Source: an uncultured Flavobacteriaceae bacterium
GTDB taxonomy: Bacteria; Bacteroidota; Bacteroidia; Flavobacteriales; Flavobacteriaceae
Length of the DNA: 64,000 bases
Reading direction: 5' to 3'
NCBI GenBank assembly: GCA_947497145.1
Contig: CANMFQ010000015.1
Coordinates: 1 to 64,000, forward strand
The notes under the pieces: generated by a model
The model's input: the letters and a program-made list of their open reading frames with translations, nothing else
Told to the model about the DNA's origin: nothing
Databases searched by the model: none
Program-made: the position numbers and the translations under genes
In this document: piece after piece, positions 28,514-39,981 of the stretch
Layout of the letters: each line of letters opens with the position of its first letter
Numbering within the stretch: position 1 is the first letter of the stretch

Positions 28514-29104
28514 TTAACGTCCTTTTTTCATATTAGGGAAACGCATACGATAGTCTACATTAATTTTTCCTTTTGAAATATTTGACAACCTACCTTTTAA
28601 GATACGCTTTTTTAAGGTAGATAGTTTATCGGTAAACAAAATTCCCTCTATATGATCATACTCATGCTGAATAACTCTAGCCAATAGACCATCATAAGTC
28701 TCCGTTTGTACATTAAAATTTTCGTCAGCATACGTTATTCTAATGGTATCCTTTCGCTTTACATCTTCACGCACATCGGGTATACTAAGACAGCCTTCAT
28801 TAAATGGCCATTCTTCGCCCGTTTCTTCTTCAATTTTAGCGTTTATAAACACTTTCTTAAATCCTTTCAACGCCTGTTGATCTTCTTTTGACAAATCCTC
28901 ATCATCTGCAAAAGGACTAGTATCCACCAAAAATAAGCGAATAGGAAGCCCTATCTGGGGTGCAGCCAGACCTACACCGTGGGCATTATACATGGTTTCC
29001 CACATATTTGCAATCAGCTCTTCTAATTTTGGATAATCAGCAGTTATATCTGTACCGACTTTACGTAAAACCGGATCGCCGTAGGCAACAATAGGTAGTA
29101 TCAT
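28514..29104 (-). CDS. def: Peptide deformylase
   Basis: The 196-residue enzyme removes the formyl group from nascent N-termini. All three motifs are present: GVGLAAPQIG (43-52), EGCLSIP (103-109) with metal ligand Cys105, and HEYDH (147-151) with ligands His147 and His151 and catalytic Glu148. An insertion of about 15 residues around DDEDLSKEDQQALKG is typical of Bacteroidota Def. It starts 1 base after the ruvX stop, indicating coupled translation. Confidence 0.97.
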   Translation of the reverse strand: MILPIVAYGDPVLRKVGTDITADYPKLEELIANMWETMYNAHGVGLAAPQIGLPIRLFLVDTSPFADDEDLSKEDQQALKGFKKVFINAKIEEETGEEWPFNEGCLSIPDVREDVKRKDTIRITYADENFNVQTETYDGLLARVIQHEYDHIEGILFTDKLSTLKKRILKGRLSNISKGKINVDYRMRFPNMKKGR

Positions 29105-29105
29105 T

Positions 29106-29516
29106 TTAATTTCTATTTAAATATGCTTGGAGTATAATAGTGGCACTGATTTCATCAACCAATGCTTTGTCGCGGCGCTGTTTTTTATTCAGTCCGCTAT
29201 CAATCATCGTTCTCATTGCCATTTTTGAAGTAAATCTTTCATCTTCTCTTTCAATAGGTATTTCGGGAAATAGTTTTTTCAAACGTACTAAAAACGGAAT
29301 AATAAATGCTTCCGATTCTGAAGGCGTATTATTCATTTGCTTAGGCTCTCCTACCACAAATAAGGCAACGTTTTCTTCTGAAACATATTTTTTTAAAAAA
29401 TCAATTAATTGATGCGTGGGTAAGGTTGTTAATCCCGAAGCAATTAATTGCAATTCATCTGTTACTGCAACCCCTGTTCGTTTTTTACCGTAGTCTAAAG
29501 CTACAATTCTTGCCAA
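29106..29516 (-). CDS. ruvX: Holliday junction resolvase-like / pre-16S rRNA nuclease
   Basis: The 136-residue protein has the YqgF RNase H-like fold: ALDYGKKRTGVAVTD (residues 6-20, first catalytic Asp), VVGEPKQMNNTPS, ERFTSKMA with the conserved Glu, and DEISATIILQAYL at the C-terminus with the last acidic residue. In E. coli the family trims the 5' end of 16S rRNA; the Holliday-junction role is historical. It is first in the unit ruvX-def-DUF5606. Confidence 0.95.
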   Translation of the reverse strand: MARIVALDYGKKRTGVAVTDELQLIASGLTTLPTHQLIDFLKKYVSEENVALFVVGEPKQMNNTPSESEAFIIPFLVRLKKLFPEIPIEREDERFTSKMAMRTMIDSGLNKKQRRDKALVDEISATIILQAYLNRN

Positions 29517-29567
29517 AATACCTTTTTGGCAAAAATAAGAGATAATTTGTTATAACTATAAAATTGA

Positions 29568-29599
29568 TTGATGATTTCATCTAGTACGTCCTATATTTG
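29568..29599 (+). promoter_or_regulatory. Putative promoter of dapD
   Basis: TTG (29568-29570), 21 bases, then TATATTTG (29592-29599), matching the Bacteroidota TTG/TAnnTTTG consensus. The expected start point is about 12 bases before the dapD ATG. Confidence 0.65.
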
Positions 29600-29617
29600 T
29601 CAAAATTTTGATATATC

Positions 29618-30433
29618 ATGACCGATTTAAGAAATACTATTGAAAGCGCTTGGGAAAATAGAGCGCTATTACAAGAAGACGCTACGCAAGAAGCCATACG
29701 TGAAGTTATTAATTTGCTAGACATAGGCAAACTTCGCTGTGCAGAACCTACTGCCAATGGTTGGCAAATAAACGAATGGGTAAAAAAGGGTGTTGTTCTC
29801 TATTTCCCTATTCAAAAAATGGAAACACTAGAGGCTGGCATATTTGAATATCATGATAAAATTCCTTTAAAACGTGGTTATGCTGAAAAAGGAATTCGTG
29901 TAGTTCCGCATGCCGTTGCAAGGCACGGCTCGTATATCTCAAAAGGCACCATTCTTATGCCTAGTTATGTGAATATTGGCGCCTATGTTGATGAAGGTAC
30001 CATGGTTGATACATGGGCTACTGTAGGAAGTTGTGCTCAAATTGGCAAAAACGTACACCTGAGTGGTGGTGTAGGTATCGGAGGTGTATTAGAACCCTTA
30101 CAAGCCTCACCTGTTATTATAGAAGATAATGCTTTTATTGGCTCTAGATGTATTGTTGTTGAGGGAGTTCATGTAGAAAAAGAAGCTGTTTTAGGTGCCA
30201 ATGTGGTACTTACTGCCTCAACAAAGATAATCGATGTTACTGGTTCTCAGCCTATTGAAACTAAAGGTAGGGTTGCTGCGCGTTCAGTTGTTATACCAGG
30301 GAGTTATACGAAGACATTTCCAGCAGGAGATTTTCAAGTTCCTTGTGCCCTTATAATTGGCACTAGAAAAGAAAGTACAAATAAGAAAACTTCGTTGAAT
30401 GATGCCCTGAGGGAGTATGATGTTGCCGTATAG
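29618..30433 (+). CDS. dapD: Tetrahydrodipicolinate N-succinyltransferase
   Basis: The 271-residue enzyme succinylates tetrahydrodipicolinate in the DAP/lysine pathway, which supplies peptidoglycan DAP. A helical N-terminal domain is followed by a left-handed beta-helix of hexapeptide repeats (about 100-230: PSYVNIGAYVDEGTMVDTWA, QIGKNVHLSGGVGIGG and so on), and then a C-terminal domain. Length is normal for DapD. It is monocistronic with its own promoter. Confidence 0.97.
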   Translation: MTDLRNTIESAWENRALLQEDATQEAIREVINLLDIGKLRCAEPTANGWQINEWVKKGVVLYFPIQKMETLEAGIFEYHDKIPLKRGYAEKGIRVVPHAVARHGSYISKGTILMPSYVNIGAYVDEGTMVDTWATVGSCAQIGKNVHLSGGVGIGGVLEPLQASPVIIEDNAFIGSRCIVVEGVHVEKEAVLGANVVLTASTKIIDVTGSQPIETKGRVAARSVVIPGSYTKTFPAGDFQVPCALIIGTRKESTNKKTSLNDALREYDVAV

Positions 30434-30532
30434 CTTGTAAGAATAACAAGGCGATAATATAATAATTTCCGCTTTTTGAAGTTCTTACTTAAGGATTATT
30501 TCAAACTTATGAGCAACCTACATCATTAATCT

Positions 30533-31342
30533 ATGGAGCTTCAACGGAAAAAAGTAACGGCATTAATAATTACGTATAATGAAATTGGGTACATTGAAAA
30601 CTGCCTGAAATCTGTTGAATTTGCGGATGAAATAATTGTAGTAGATTCGTACAGTACTGATGGCACTTATGAATATCTGCTGACACAACAAAAGGTAAAA
30701 GTAATTCAACACCCGTTTAAAAATTATACAGCACAAAAAGCTTATACGTTAAAGCAAGCCACAAATGATTGGGTGCTATTTTTAGATGCTGATGAAGTTG
30801 TAACACCCCAATTACAAGAAGAAATATTAGAAACCGTAAATGACAACAAACAACATGTTGCATACTGGTTTAGAAGAAAATTCATGTTTCAGCAGCGAAG
30901 GTTGCGATTTAGTGGCTGGCAAACGGATAAAAATTATCGCCTTTTTAGAAAAAGTAAGGTACAATTTACTGACAAGCGTATTGTACATGAAACCTTAGAT
31001 GTTGATGGCACATCAGGCATATTAAAATCTAAGTTAACGCACTATTGCTATAGAGATTATGCTAATTACAAACATAAAATGTTATTGTATGGCAGAATGA
31101 AAGCAAAGGAAGATTTTCAAAGAAAGAAACACTTTACTATTGCTTTACTGGTTATAAAACCACTGTACAAATTCATATACAACTATCTTATTCGCCTTGG
31201 TATTTTTGATGGTATCAAAGGTATTATTGTATGCTATTTAAATGCACTTGGCGACTGGGAAAGATATATAGAACTTAGGCGATTAGAGCGACAAGAACGA
31301 AAAGTTCCTGCCATTAATACGGTGCACCAACATACGAATTAA
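30533..31342 (+). CDS. Glycosyltransferase family 2, LPS core type (paralogue 1)
   Basis: The 269-residue protein has the WaaE/KdtX-like GT2 layout: ALIITYNEIGYIENCL at the start, EIIVVDSYSTDGT, then LFLDADE (DxD motif), followed by FSGWQTDKNYRLF and a basic helical C-terminus that may associate with the membrane. It probably adds a sugar to the LPS core. Its neighbour at 31586 is a close paralogue. The gene is followed by a very strong terminator, so the two paralogues are transcribed separately. Confidence 0.9.
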   Translation: MELQRKKVTALIITYNEIGYIENCLKSVEFADEIIVVDSYSTDGTYEYLLTQQKVKVIQHPFKNYTAQKAYTLKQATNDWVLFLDADEVVTPQLQEEILETVNDNKQHVAYWFRRKFMFQQRRLRFSGWQTDKNYRLFRKSKVQFTDKRIVHETLDVDGTSGILKSKLTHYCYRDYANYKHKMLLYGRMKAKEDFQRKKHFTIALLVIKPLYKFIYNYLIRLGIFDGIKGIIVCYLNALGDWERYIELRRLERQERKVPAINTVHQHTN

Positions 31343-31374
31343 AAGTTTCGTATAAAAAATCAAACACTATACTA

Positions 31375-31420
31375 GAGGCTTAAATTGATAAAATTGTTTA
31401 TCAATTTAAGCCTCTTTTTT
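31375..31420 (+). terminator. Strong intrinsic terminator between the GT2 paralogues
   Basis: A perfect 18-bp stem (31375-31392 with 31397-31414, loop ATTG) is followed by TTTTTTA. Confidence 0.93.
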
Positions 31421-31585
31421 ATCACAAAAAAACTACCGTCACTGTTATTTATAGCCAAAATGGATAATGAACTAACCAATACTTTGTATCTTACTATTTT
31501 CAGAAAATAATATTCTTAGCTAGAATAATGGTTAGCCAAAATATTAATTATAGCTTTGTGTACTATTGCTATAAAAAAAAAGTTT

Positions 31586-32380
31586 ATGAATAAGTCCAGA
31601 GAGCCAATTTCGGCATTGGTAATCACCTATAACGAAATAGACTATATAGAAAAATGTATGGCTTCAATTGACTTTGCTGATGAAATAATAGTAGTAGATT
31701 CCTTTAGCACAGATGGCACTTATGAATACCTACAAAAACATCCAAAGGCAAAGGTAATTCAACATCCTTTTGAGAATTTTACTGCACAAAAATCTTTTGC
31801 TTTAGAACAAGCAAGTAATGACTGGATTCTTTTTTTAGATGCTGATGAAGTTGTCACTGAAGCGCTTAAAAACGAAATAATAGCAACCGTCGCAGGTAAC
31901 GCTGATATTGTCGCCTATTGGTTTTACAGAACATTTATGTTTCAAAATGAAGAACTCAAATTCAGCGGATGGCAAACTGATAAAAATTATAGACTTTTTA
32001 GAAAGAGCAAAGCCAAATTTTCTGATAGAAAAATTGTACACGAAACACTTGATATCGATGGTGAATCAGGCATATTCAAAGAAAAGTTGATTCACTACTG
32101 CTATAAAAATTACCAAGACTATAAGGGTAAAATGATAAAATATGGGCGACTCAAAGCTAGAGAAGATTATTTTAGAGAAAAAAAATTCAGATATACATCA
32201 TTATTAGTAAAACCACTATGGAAATTCCTCAACCACTTCATTATCCGTTTAGGAATTCTTGACGGTACAAAAGGGATTATTATATGCTACCTAAATGCTT
32301 TGTCTGATTTAGAACGCTTCAGAGAATTAAAAAAATTAAAGAAAAAAAACAAAACCGCAGACTACTTAACAATGCCATGA
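31586..32380 (+). CDS. Glycosyltransferase family 2, LPS core type (paralogue 2)
   Basis: The 264-residue protein is similar along its whole length to the product of 30533-31342, with ALVITYNEIDYIEKCM, EIIVVDSFSTDGT, LFLDADEVVTE and FSGWQTDKNYRLF. The ATG at 31586 (MNKSREPISALV) is chosen; an upstream in-frame alternative (31556) would add a ten-residue tail not seen in paralogue 1. Its last 19 bases overlap the end of the convergent glycosyltransferase gene. Same inferred role in LPS core assembly. Confidence 0.9.
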   Translation: MNKSREPISALVITYNEIDYIEKCMASIDFADEIIVVDSFSTDGTYEYLQKHPKAKVIQHPFENFTAQKSFALEQASNDWILFLDADEVVTEALKNEIIATVAGNADIVAYWFYRTFMFQNEELKFSGWQTDKNYRLFRKSKAKFSDRKIVHETLDIDGESGIFKEKLIHYCYKNYQDYKGKMIKYGRLKAREDYFREKKFRYTSLLVKPLWKFLNHFIIRLGILDGTKGIIICYLNALSDLERFRELKKLKKKNKTADYLTMP

Positions 32381-33174
32381 TAAGTCCAGACACTTTTGTT
32401 TTGCCTCACCTCTTTTCGTATCACCATATTTTTTGCAATAGACTCTGGAGTTCTATAGCTTCGTTCATGATCCAAATGCACACATACAGCACTATAGCGC
32501 AACTGTTTTGATTTAATTCCAAAGTTAAAAAGACGCTCACCAAATTCACGATCTTCGCCTCCATACTGCATACGCTCATCAAAACCATTTACATTTAATA
32601 TATCCATTTTCCACACCGATGAGTTATGTCCATTCCAGCTTGCCTTCGTTGGTGTAAACAAATTAAAAAACTTAGACACTATACCCTTTGCAGAAAGTTT
32701 ATTATTCTTAAATGTATTTGGAATCCCTTTATTTTTGAGCCATTTTAAATCAAAACAATTTTGTTGGAGTATATCTTCTTTTGTTATATCCAATGAGATA
32801 TTCATTGGAAGCATATAATACCCCCCTGAAATTAAATACCCAGGCTTCTTATTGAAATAATGAACTTGTACAAAATCCTTTCTAGGTATACAGTCTCCAT
32901 CAGTCATTATTATATACTCTCCTTTACTTGCTGTAACCGCCTTATTTAAAATTTTGCATTTCTGAAACCCATCATCTTCGTGCCAAACATGATTAATAGG
33001 ATAAGACACCTTTTTTCGCATGTCATTTATTAAATTTTTAGTTTCAATTCCAGAACCATCATCTGCTATGACCAATTCAAAATCCTTGTAAGTTTGACAA
33101 TCAAAACCCCAAAGTACTTTTTCTAACCAGTCAGGCTTATTAAAAGTACTCACTATTACACTCAAATTTTTCAT
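32362..33174 (-). CDS. Glycosyltransferase family 2 (galactosyltransferase-like)
   Basis: The 270-residue protein starts MKNLSVIVSTFNKPDWLEKV, with the nucleotide-sugar motifs IADDGSG (about 36-43) and MTDGDC (DxD variant, about 90). A C-terminal galactosyltransferase-type segment follows, with NGFDERMQYGGEDREFGERL carrying the acidic ED motif. No membrane segment. It is on the opposite strand from its neighbours; the 3' ends overlap by 19 bases with paralogue 2. Probable role: surface glycan or LPS outer core. Confidence 0.9.
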   Translation of the reverse strand: MKNLSVIVSTFNKPDWLEKVLWGFDCQTYKDFELVIADDGSGIETKNLINDMRKKVSYPINHVWHEDDGFQKCKILNKAVTASKGEYIIMTDGDCIPRKDFVQVHYFNKKPGYLISGGYYMLPMNISLDITKEDILQQNCFDLKWLKNKGIPNTFKNNKLSAKGIVSKFFNLFTPTKASWNGHNSSVWKMDILNVNGFDERMQYGGEDREFGERLFNFGIKSKQLRYSAVCVHLDHERSYRTPESIAKNMVIRKEVRQNKSVWTYHGIVK

Positions 33175-33429
33175 GAAATACTAAATATATTTAGGCAAAA
33201 AGACAAATGTAGTTTATTGTAATTCATCTTCAATAAAATTACCCAAAATTCAACAGACTACATCAATTGTCCCACAATAATTAACTTATTTTCAATATAA
33301 ATTGAACAAAAAAAGCTACAATATAATTTTTAATCGCAATGAATTTTTAAAATAAGTAAAAACAACATTTATCACCGCCAATTTAAAAATAGCTATATTT
33401 ATCATCTTCTAATAGATTCAAAAATCAAA

Positions 33430-34491
33430 ATGAAATTCCTTGTTATTCAGTTAAAAATGATTGGTGATGTTTTAGCAAGCACAGTAATTTGCGAAAGCCT
33501 AGCGCATCATTTTCCTGAAGCATCTGTTCATATGGTAGCCAATGAAAACACGCTTCCAGTTTTAGAAAATAATCCTTTTATAGATAAAATTATTGTCTTT
33601 AAAGATGAATATAGAGATAATAAAGTCTCACTATTTCGCTTTTTAAAATCACTAAAAAAAACTAACTATTATGCGGTATTTGACGCATTAGGTAAAATCG
33701 AATCCAATTTGATTACTCATTTTTCGAAATCTGAGATAAAAATTGGGGTAAAAAAATGGTATACCAGTTGGATTTATTCTAAGACAATAATAGAAGCAAA
33801 ACAGTCTGACAAAAAAACACCACTTGCTATCACAAATAGACTTATCCTTGCAAATTCAATCGTTAAAGACAGTAATTTTATTACATACCCAAAAATATAC
33901 TTAAGTACTGACGAAATAGCCTTAGCAAAGAAAAGTATTGCGAACGCTATTAATCGAAAAGAAAAAAAGCTTATCATGATCAGCATATTAGGAAGTTCTC
34001 CTGAGAAAACATACCCTGCTGAATACATGGCACGTTTACTTGACCTCATTTGCGAAAACAGTAGTCCTATAATTCTGTTTAACTATATTCCCCACCAGAA
34101 AGAAGATGCCGTAAACATCTACCAAAAATGTGCTGAAAACACAAAAAATTGTATTGTCTTAGATTTCTATGCTAAAACCTTACGTGAATTTATGGGCATT
34201 TTATCCCAATGTGATTTACTTATTGGTAATGAAGGTGGCGCCGTTAACATGGCCAAAGCCCTTGACGTACCTTCTTTTTGTATTTTTAGTCCGTTTATCA
34301 CTAAAGACGGCTGGCATGGCACTGCATTAAAAAATCACGAAAGCGTGCATTTAAGAGATTACAAACCTGAGGTTTTTGGAGCAATGGATAAAAATAAAAT
34401 CAAAAAAAACAGCATTAATTTTTATAAAGTCTTTAAACCTGAACTCTTCCAGCAATCGTTGCTCAACTTTTTAAAAAAGCACAACGCGTAA
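33430..34491 (+). CDS. Glycosyltransferase family 9 (heptosyltransferase-like)
   Basis: The 353-residue GT-B protein starts with FLVIQLKMIGDVLASTVICESL, the N-terminal signature of ADP-heptose LPS heptosyltransferases, and has LIGNEGGAVNMAKALDVPSF in the C-terminal donor-binding half (about 270-290). It probably transfers heptose or another sugar to the LPS inner core. It starts a four-gene run GT9-GT2-tsaC-cca with spacings of 10, 43 and 3 bases. Confidence 0.92.
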   Translation: MKFLVIQLKMIGDVLASTVICESLAHHFPEASVHMVANENTLPVLENNPFIDKIIVFKDEYRDNKVSLFRFLKSLKKTNYYAVFDALGKIESNLITHFSKSEIKIGVKKWYTSWIYSKTIIEAKQSDKKTPLAITNRLILANSIVKDSNFITYPKIYLSTDEIALAKKSIANAINRKEKKLIMISILGSSPEKTYPAEYMARLLDLICENSSPIILFNYIPHQKEDAVNIYQKCAENTKNCIVLDFYAKTLREFMGILSQCDLLIGNEGGAVNMAKALDVPSFCIFSPFITKDGWHGTALKNHESVHLRDYKPEVFGAMDKNKIKKNSINFYKVFKPELFQQSLLNFLKKHNA

Positions 34492-34501
34492 ACTTTTTCG
34501 A

Positions 34502-35434
34502 ATGAAGCAAGACAACTATGATGTTTCGGTTATTATTATAAATTACAATGCATCAGAATTTTCAATAAAATGCATTAAAAGTATTTTAAAGCATACTTCA
34601 ACATCACTAAAATACGAAATCATCATTGTAGACAATGCATCAAAAAATGAAGACTACCAAAACCTAAAAACGTATATTAACCACCTAAATACGGATCAGG
34701 TTCAATTGCACAGAAGCAGATTCAATACAGGTTTTGGGGGCGGTAATATGCATGGCGTTCAATTTGCAAGAGCTAAATATTATTTATTTTTAAATAACGA
34801 CACCTTACTAATCAATGATCCAATAAAAGAGGCATATGATTTTATGCAAGGCCAAACAGATGCAGCGCTTTGCGGACCACAAATTTATAACGAACATAAT
34901 GAAAAGACGATTAGCTTTGATCATTTTACATCCTTTGCTCGTGAAGTTTTTGGCAGAAAATTTCCGGAAGCATTCTTTTCAAAACCAAATCGCAAAAAAA
35001 ACTATACCAAACCTATTGTAGTTGATTACGTTAATGGCAGTTTCATGTTCTTTAGAGCTACAGATTTTGAAAGTATTGGCGGTTTTGACACCACTATATT
35101 TTTATATTTTGAAGAAAGTGATATTTGTTATCGCTTAAAAAAGAAAGGTAAAAACACCTATTTTTTGCCACAAACCAGTTACATACATTATCAAGGAATT
35201 AGTGTAAATAAGACAAAAACACCAATTGATATTAAAATAGAACTCAAAACTTCAATGTTCTATGTTATTAGAAAAAATTACGGCTATTTACATTATCAAT
35301 TATTGCGTTTCGTTTTTATATTTAGATATGGTCTAACCACGCTTATAAAACCAAGATACTTTAAATTATTTTTCAGAATTTTAATTGGACTACCCATCGG
35401 AAAATCATTAAAACAGAAGCAAATTATATATTAA
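34502..35434 (+). CDS. Glycosyltransferase family 2 (rhamnosyltransferase-like)
   Basis: The 310-residue protein has the GT2 pattern VSVIIINYNASEFSIKCI, EIIIVDNASK, FLNNDTLL (NND in place of DxD) and, in the acceptor region, YVNGSFMFFRATDFESIGGFD followed by FEESDICYRLKKKG. These are typical of rhamnosyl- and galactofuranosyltransferases of the WbbL/RfbN type. The C-terminal 70 residues are basic and amphipathic. It is 10 bases from GT9. Confidence 0.9.
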   Translation: MKQDNYDVSVIIINYNASEFSIKCIKSILKHTSTSLKYEIIIVDNASKNEDYQNLKTYINHLNTDQVQLHRSRFNTGFGGGNMHGVQFARAKYYLFLNNDTLLINDPIKEAYDFMQGQTDAALCGPQIYNEHNEKTISFDHFTSFAREVFGRKFPEAFFSKPNRKKNYTKPIVVDYVNGSFMFFRATDFESIGGFDTTIFLYFEESDICYRLKKKGKNTYFLPQTSYIHYQGISVNKTKTPIDIKIELKTSMFYVIRKNYGYLHYQLLRFVFIFRYGLTTLIKPRYFKLFFRILIGLPIGKSLKQKQIIY

Positions 35435-35477
35435 CTTATTTGCTCTACTAAGTTTTTCAATAAAAAAATCAGCAAAA

Positions 35478-36038
35478 ATGACAACAGAAATCAATAAGGC
35501 TATAGCCGTATTAAAAAACGGAGGGCTTATCCTCTACCCCACAGATACCATTTGGGGTATAGGCTGTGATGCCACAAATGAAGCAGCAGTAAGTAAAATA
35601 TATGCGCTAAAAAACAGAATTGATAGTAAAGCACTAATTTGCTTGGTTGCCAATGATGCCATGCTTGAAAGGCATATTACAACGGTACCCGAGGTGGCTT
35701 ATGATATTATAGACCTTGCTACAAAACCAACAACTATAATATACGATGCTCCAAAAGGAATTGCAAAAAACCTAATAGCTGCAGATAACACGCTAGGCGT
35801 ACGTTTAGCTTCAGACAAATTTTGCCAATACCTGATAAACAAGTTTAAAAAACCTATTGTTTCTACATCGGCAAATATTTCAGGGGAAGCAACTCCTAAA
35901 AAATTCAGCGAAATACAAGATGTAATTTTAAAAGGTGTTGACTATGTGGTAAATTTGCATCAAGAAACAACAAACAGTGCCCCCTCTACGATCATCAAAC
36001 TGGGAAATGATGGTACTGTAAAAGTGATACGCAAATAA
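35478..36038 (+). CDS. tsaC: L-threonylcarbamoyladenylate synthase
   Basis: The 186-residue enzyme (short TsaC form, without the Sua5 extra domain) makes threonylcarbamoyl-AMP for the t6A37 modification of ANN-decoding tRNAs. Key sequence: ILYPTDTIWGIGCDA (about 16-30), KIYALKNR, and VSTSANISGEATPK (about 134-147) with the nucleotide-binding residues. It lies 3 bases before cca, linking two tRNA-maturation steps. Confidence 0.94.
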   Translation: MTTEINKAIAVLKNGGLILYPTDTIWGIGCDATNEAAVSKIYALKNRIDSKALICLVANDAMLERHITTVPEVAYDIIDLATKPTTIIYDAPKGIAKNLIAADNTLGVRLASDKFCQYLINKFKKPIVSTSANISGEATPKKFSEIQDVILKGVDYVVNLHQETTNSAPSTIIKLGNDGTVKVIRK

Positions 36039-36041
36039 ATA

Positions 36042-37469
36042 ATGCAACAAAATTTTCGAGAAGCAATTGAAGATCCCATTTTTGAGACTATAGCACAAGC
36101 TGCCAAAGCGCTACAAATAGATTGCTATGTAATTGGTGGTTTTGTTCGCGATTATGTATTACAAAGAGGACTACCCAAAGACATCGATATTGTAGCAATA
36201 GGTAGTGGTATTGAATTGGCAAAGCAGGTAGCCCTATTATTACCGAACAAACCGCAAGTCTCGATTTTTAAAAATTTTGGTACCGCAATGCTCAAACACA
36301 ATGGCATTGAGCTAGAATTTGTGGGTGCTCGCAAAGAGAGTTATCATAGAGATAGTAGGAAGCCTATTGTAGAGAACGGTACTTTAGAAGACGATCAAAA
36401 CCGACGTGATTTCACCATCAACGCTTTAGCTATATCATTAAACGAAGCTAATTTTGGTGCGTTAATTGATCCATTTAATGGTAGGGCTGATTTAGAAAAA
36501 AAAATCATCCGTACACCATTAGAACCAGCAATCACCTACTCTGATGACCCTTTGCGTATGATGCGGGCCATACGTTTTGCTACCCAACTAGAATTTGAAA
36601 TAGCGTTAACATCATTACAAGCAATTACAGACAATAAAGAGCGGATAAAAATAATTTCAAAAGAGCGTATTGTAGACGAACTACATAAAATATTAGCTAG
36701 TAAAAAACCTTCAATAGGCTTTGCATTACTTCACAAAACAAAATTACTGCCCTATATTTTGCCAGAATTAGTAGCCCTACAAGGAATTGAAGAAATTGAA
36801 GGCCAGCGCCACAAAGACAATTTTTGGCATACACTAGAAGTGGTAGATAATATTGCAATGACCACTGACAACCTATGGCTACGTTGGTCTGCCTTATTAC
36901 ATGATATTGGCAAAGCACCAACAAAAAAGTTTCACAAAAAAATAGGATGGACCTTTCACGGACATGAGTTTATTGGATCTAAAATGGTGTACAAACTCTT
37001 TAAGCGATTGCGCATGCCGCTGAATGACAAAATGAAATTTGTGCAAAAAATGGTACTCATGAGCTCAAGGCCCATTGTTATAGCCGAAGATTTCACTACT
37101 GACTCTGCGGTTCGTAGATTAGTATTTGACGCTGGTGATCATGTTGATGATTTAATGACCCTTTGCGAAGCCGATATCACTACAAAAAACGCTAAAAAGC
37201 AGAAAAAATATAAAAACAATTTCAAACTGGTTCGGCAAAAAATTAAGGAAGTTGAAGAACGTGATCATATTCGAAATTTTCAACCGCCCGTTTCTGGCGA
37301 AGAGATCATGCGTACTTTCAACCTGAAACCATCCAAAGAAATCGGTATCATCAAAGACGCTATTAAAGAAGCTATTCTTGAAGGCGAAATTGCCAATGAG
37401 TATGAAGAAGCGAGAGCATTTATGATAAAAAAAGGGCTCGCATTAGGTTTGTCTCAAGACAACGTATAA
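36042..37469 (+). CDS. cca: CCA tRNA nucleotidyltransferase with HD domain
   Basis: The 475-residue protein builds or repairs the 3' CCA end of tRNA. The class II nucleotidyltransferase core shows VIGGFVRDYVLQRGLPKDIDIVA (about 29-51), with the catalytic DID, then RRDFTINALA and DPFNGRADLEKK. The C-terminal half carries an HD phosphohydrolase domain (SALLHDIGK, about 284-292), which in the E. coli enzyme has 2',3'-cyclic phosphodiesterase and phosphatase activity. The gene closes the GT9-GT2-tsaC-cca run and ends at a bidirectional terminator shared with gyrB. Confidence 0.95.
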   Translation: MQQNFREAIEDPIFETIAQAAKALQIDCYVIGGFVRDYVLQRGLPKDIDIVAIGSGIELAKQVALLLPNKPQVSIFKNFGTAMLKHNGIELEFVGARKESYHRDSRKPIVENGTLEDDQNRRDFTINALAISLNEANFGALIDPFNGRADLEKKIIRTPLEPAITYSDDPLRMMRAIRFATQLEFEIALTSLQAITDNKERIKIISKERIVDELHKILASKKPSIGFALLHKTKLLPYILPELVALQGIEEIEGQRHKDNFWHTLEVVDNIAMTTDNLWLRWSALLHDIGKAPTKKFHKKIGWTFHGHEFIGSKMVYKLFKRLRMPLNDKMKFVQKMVLMSSRPIVIAEDFTTDSAVRRLVFDAGDHVDDLMTLCEADITTKNAKKQKKYKNNFKLVRQKIKEVEERDHIRNFQPPVSGEEIMRTFNLKPSKEIGIIKDAIKEAILEGEIANEYEEARAFMIKKGLALGLSQDNV

Positions 37470-37579
37470 TACCGATTTGCTCTCATAATAAACGGCTAAT
37501 TCAAAAATGTCATATCTTTAGTAATACACTATTTTATAGTTTATCAATATATCGTTAAGTGGCACCTAAAAAAATTAAT

Positions 37580-37618
37580 CGCAAAAAAACCCACTTCATT
37601 AAAGTGGGTTTTTTTGCG
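37580..37618. terminator. Bidirectional terminator between cca and gyrB
   Basis: A 17-bp stem (37580-37596 with 37602-37618, loop CATTA) contains runs of A and T in its arms, giving a U-tract in both directions. It lies between convergent genes. Confidence 0.92.
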
Positions 37619-37639
37619 ATATAAAGTTGTTGTAATTAC

Positions 37640-39703
<2,064 letters not shown>

Positions 39704-39894
39704 TCACATATAGTCTTAAGCTCGTTTTTAAACCTTGAAGTTATTAACATTTATTGTGAAAAAACCAAGATAAAGTAATGAACTTCATCTCAACATGATA
39801 AAAAATCGCCTCATAACGAATATTCCGCTTCAATGCTTCTCAATGAAATAAGACTGATACAAATAAATTTAGAATAAAAAAGTCTAATCAACTC

Positions 39895-39923
39895 AACAAA
39901 AAACCCCGACATATATCGGGGTT
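39895..39923 (-). terminator. Intrinsic terminator of asnB
   Basis: Arms AACCCCGA (39902-39909) and TCGGGGTT (39916-39923), loop CATATA. On the minus strand it is followed by TTTTTG. Confidence 0.87.
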
Positions 39924-39981
39924 AATGAACTAATTAAAATAAAAACTAATAAATAGAATCTATATGATTTAAAAAAAACCA

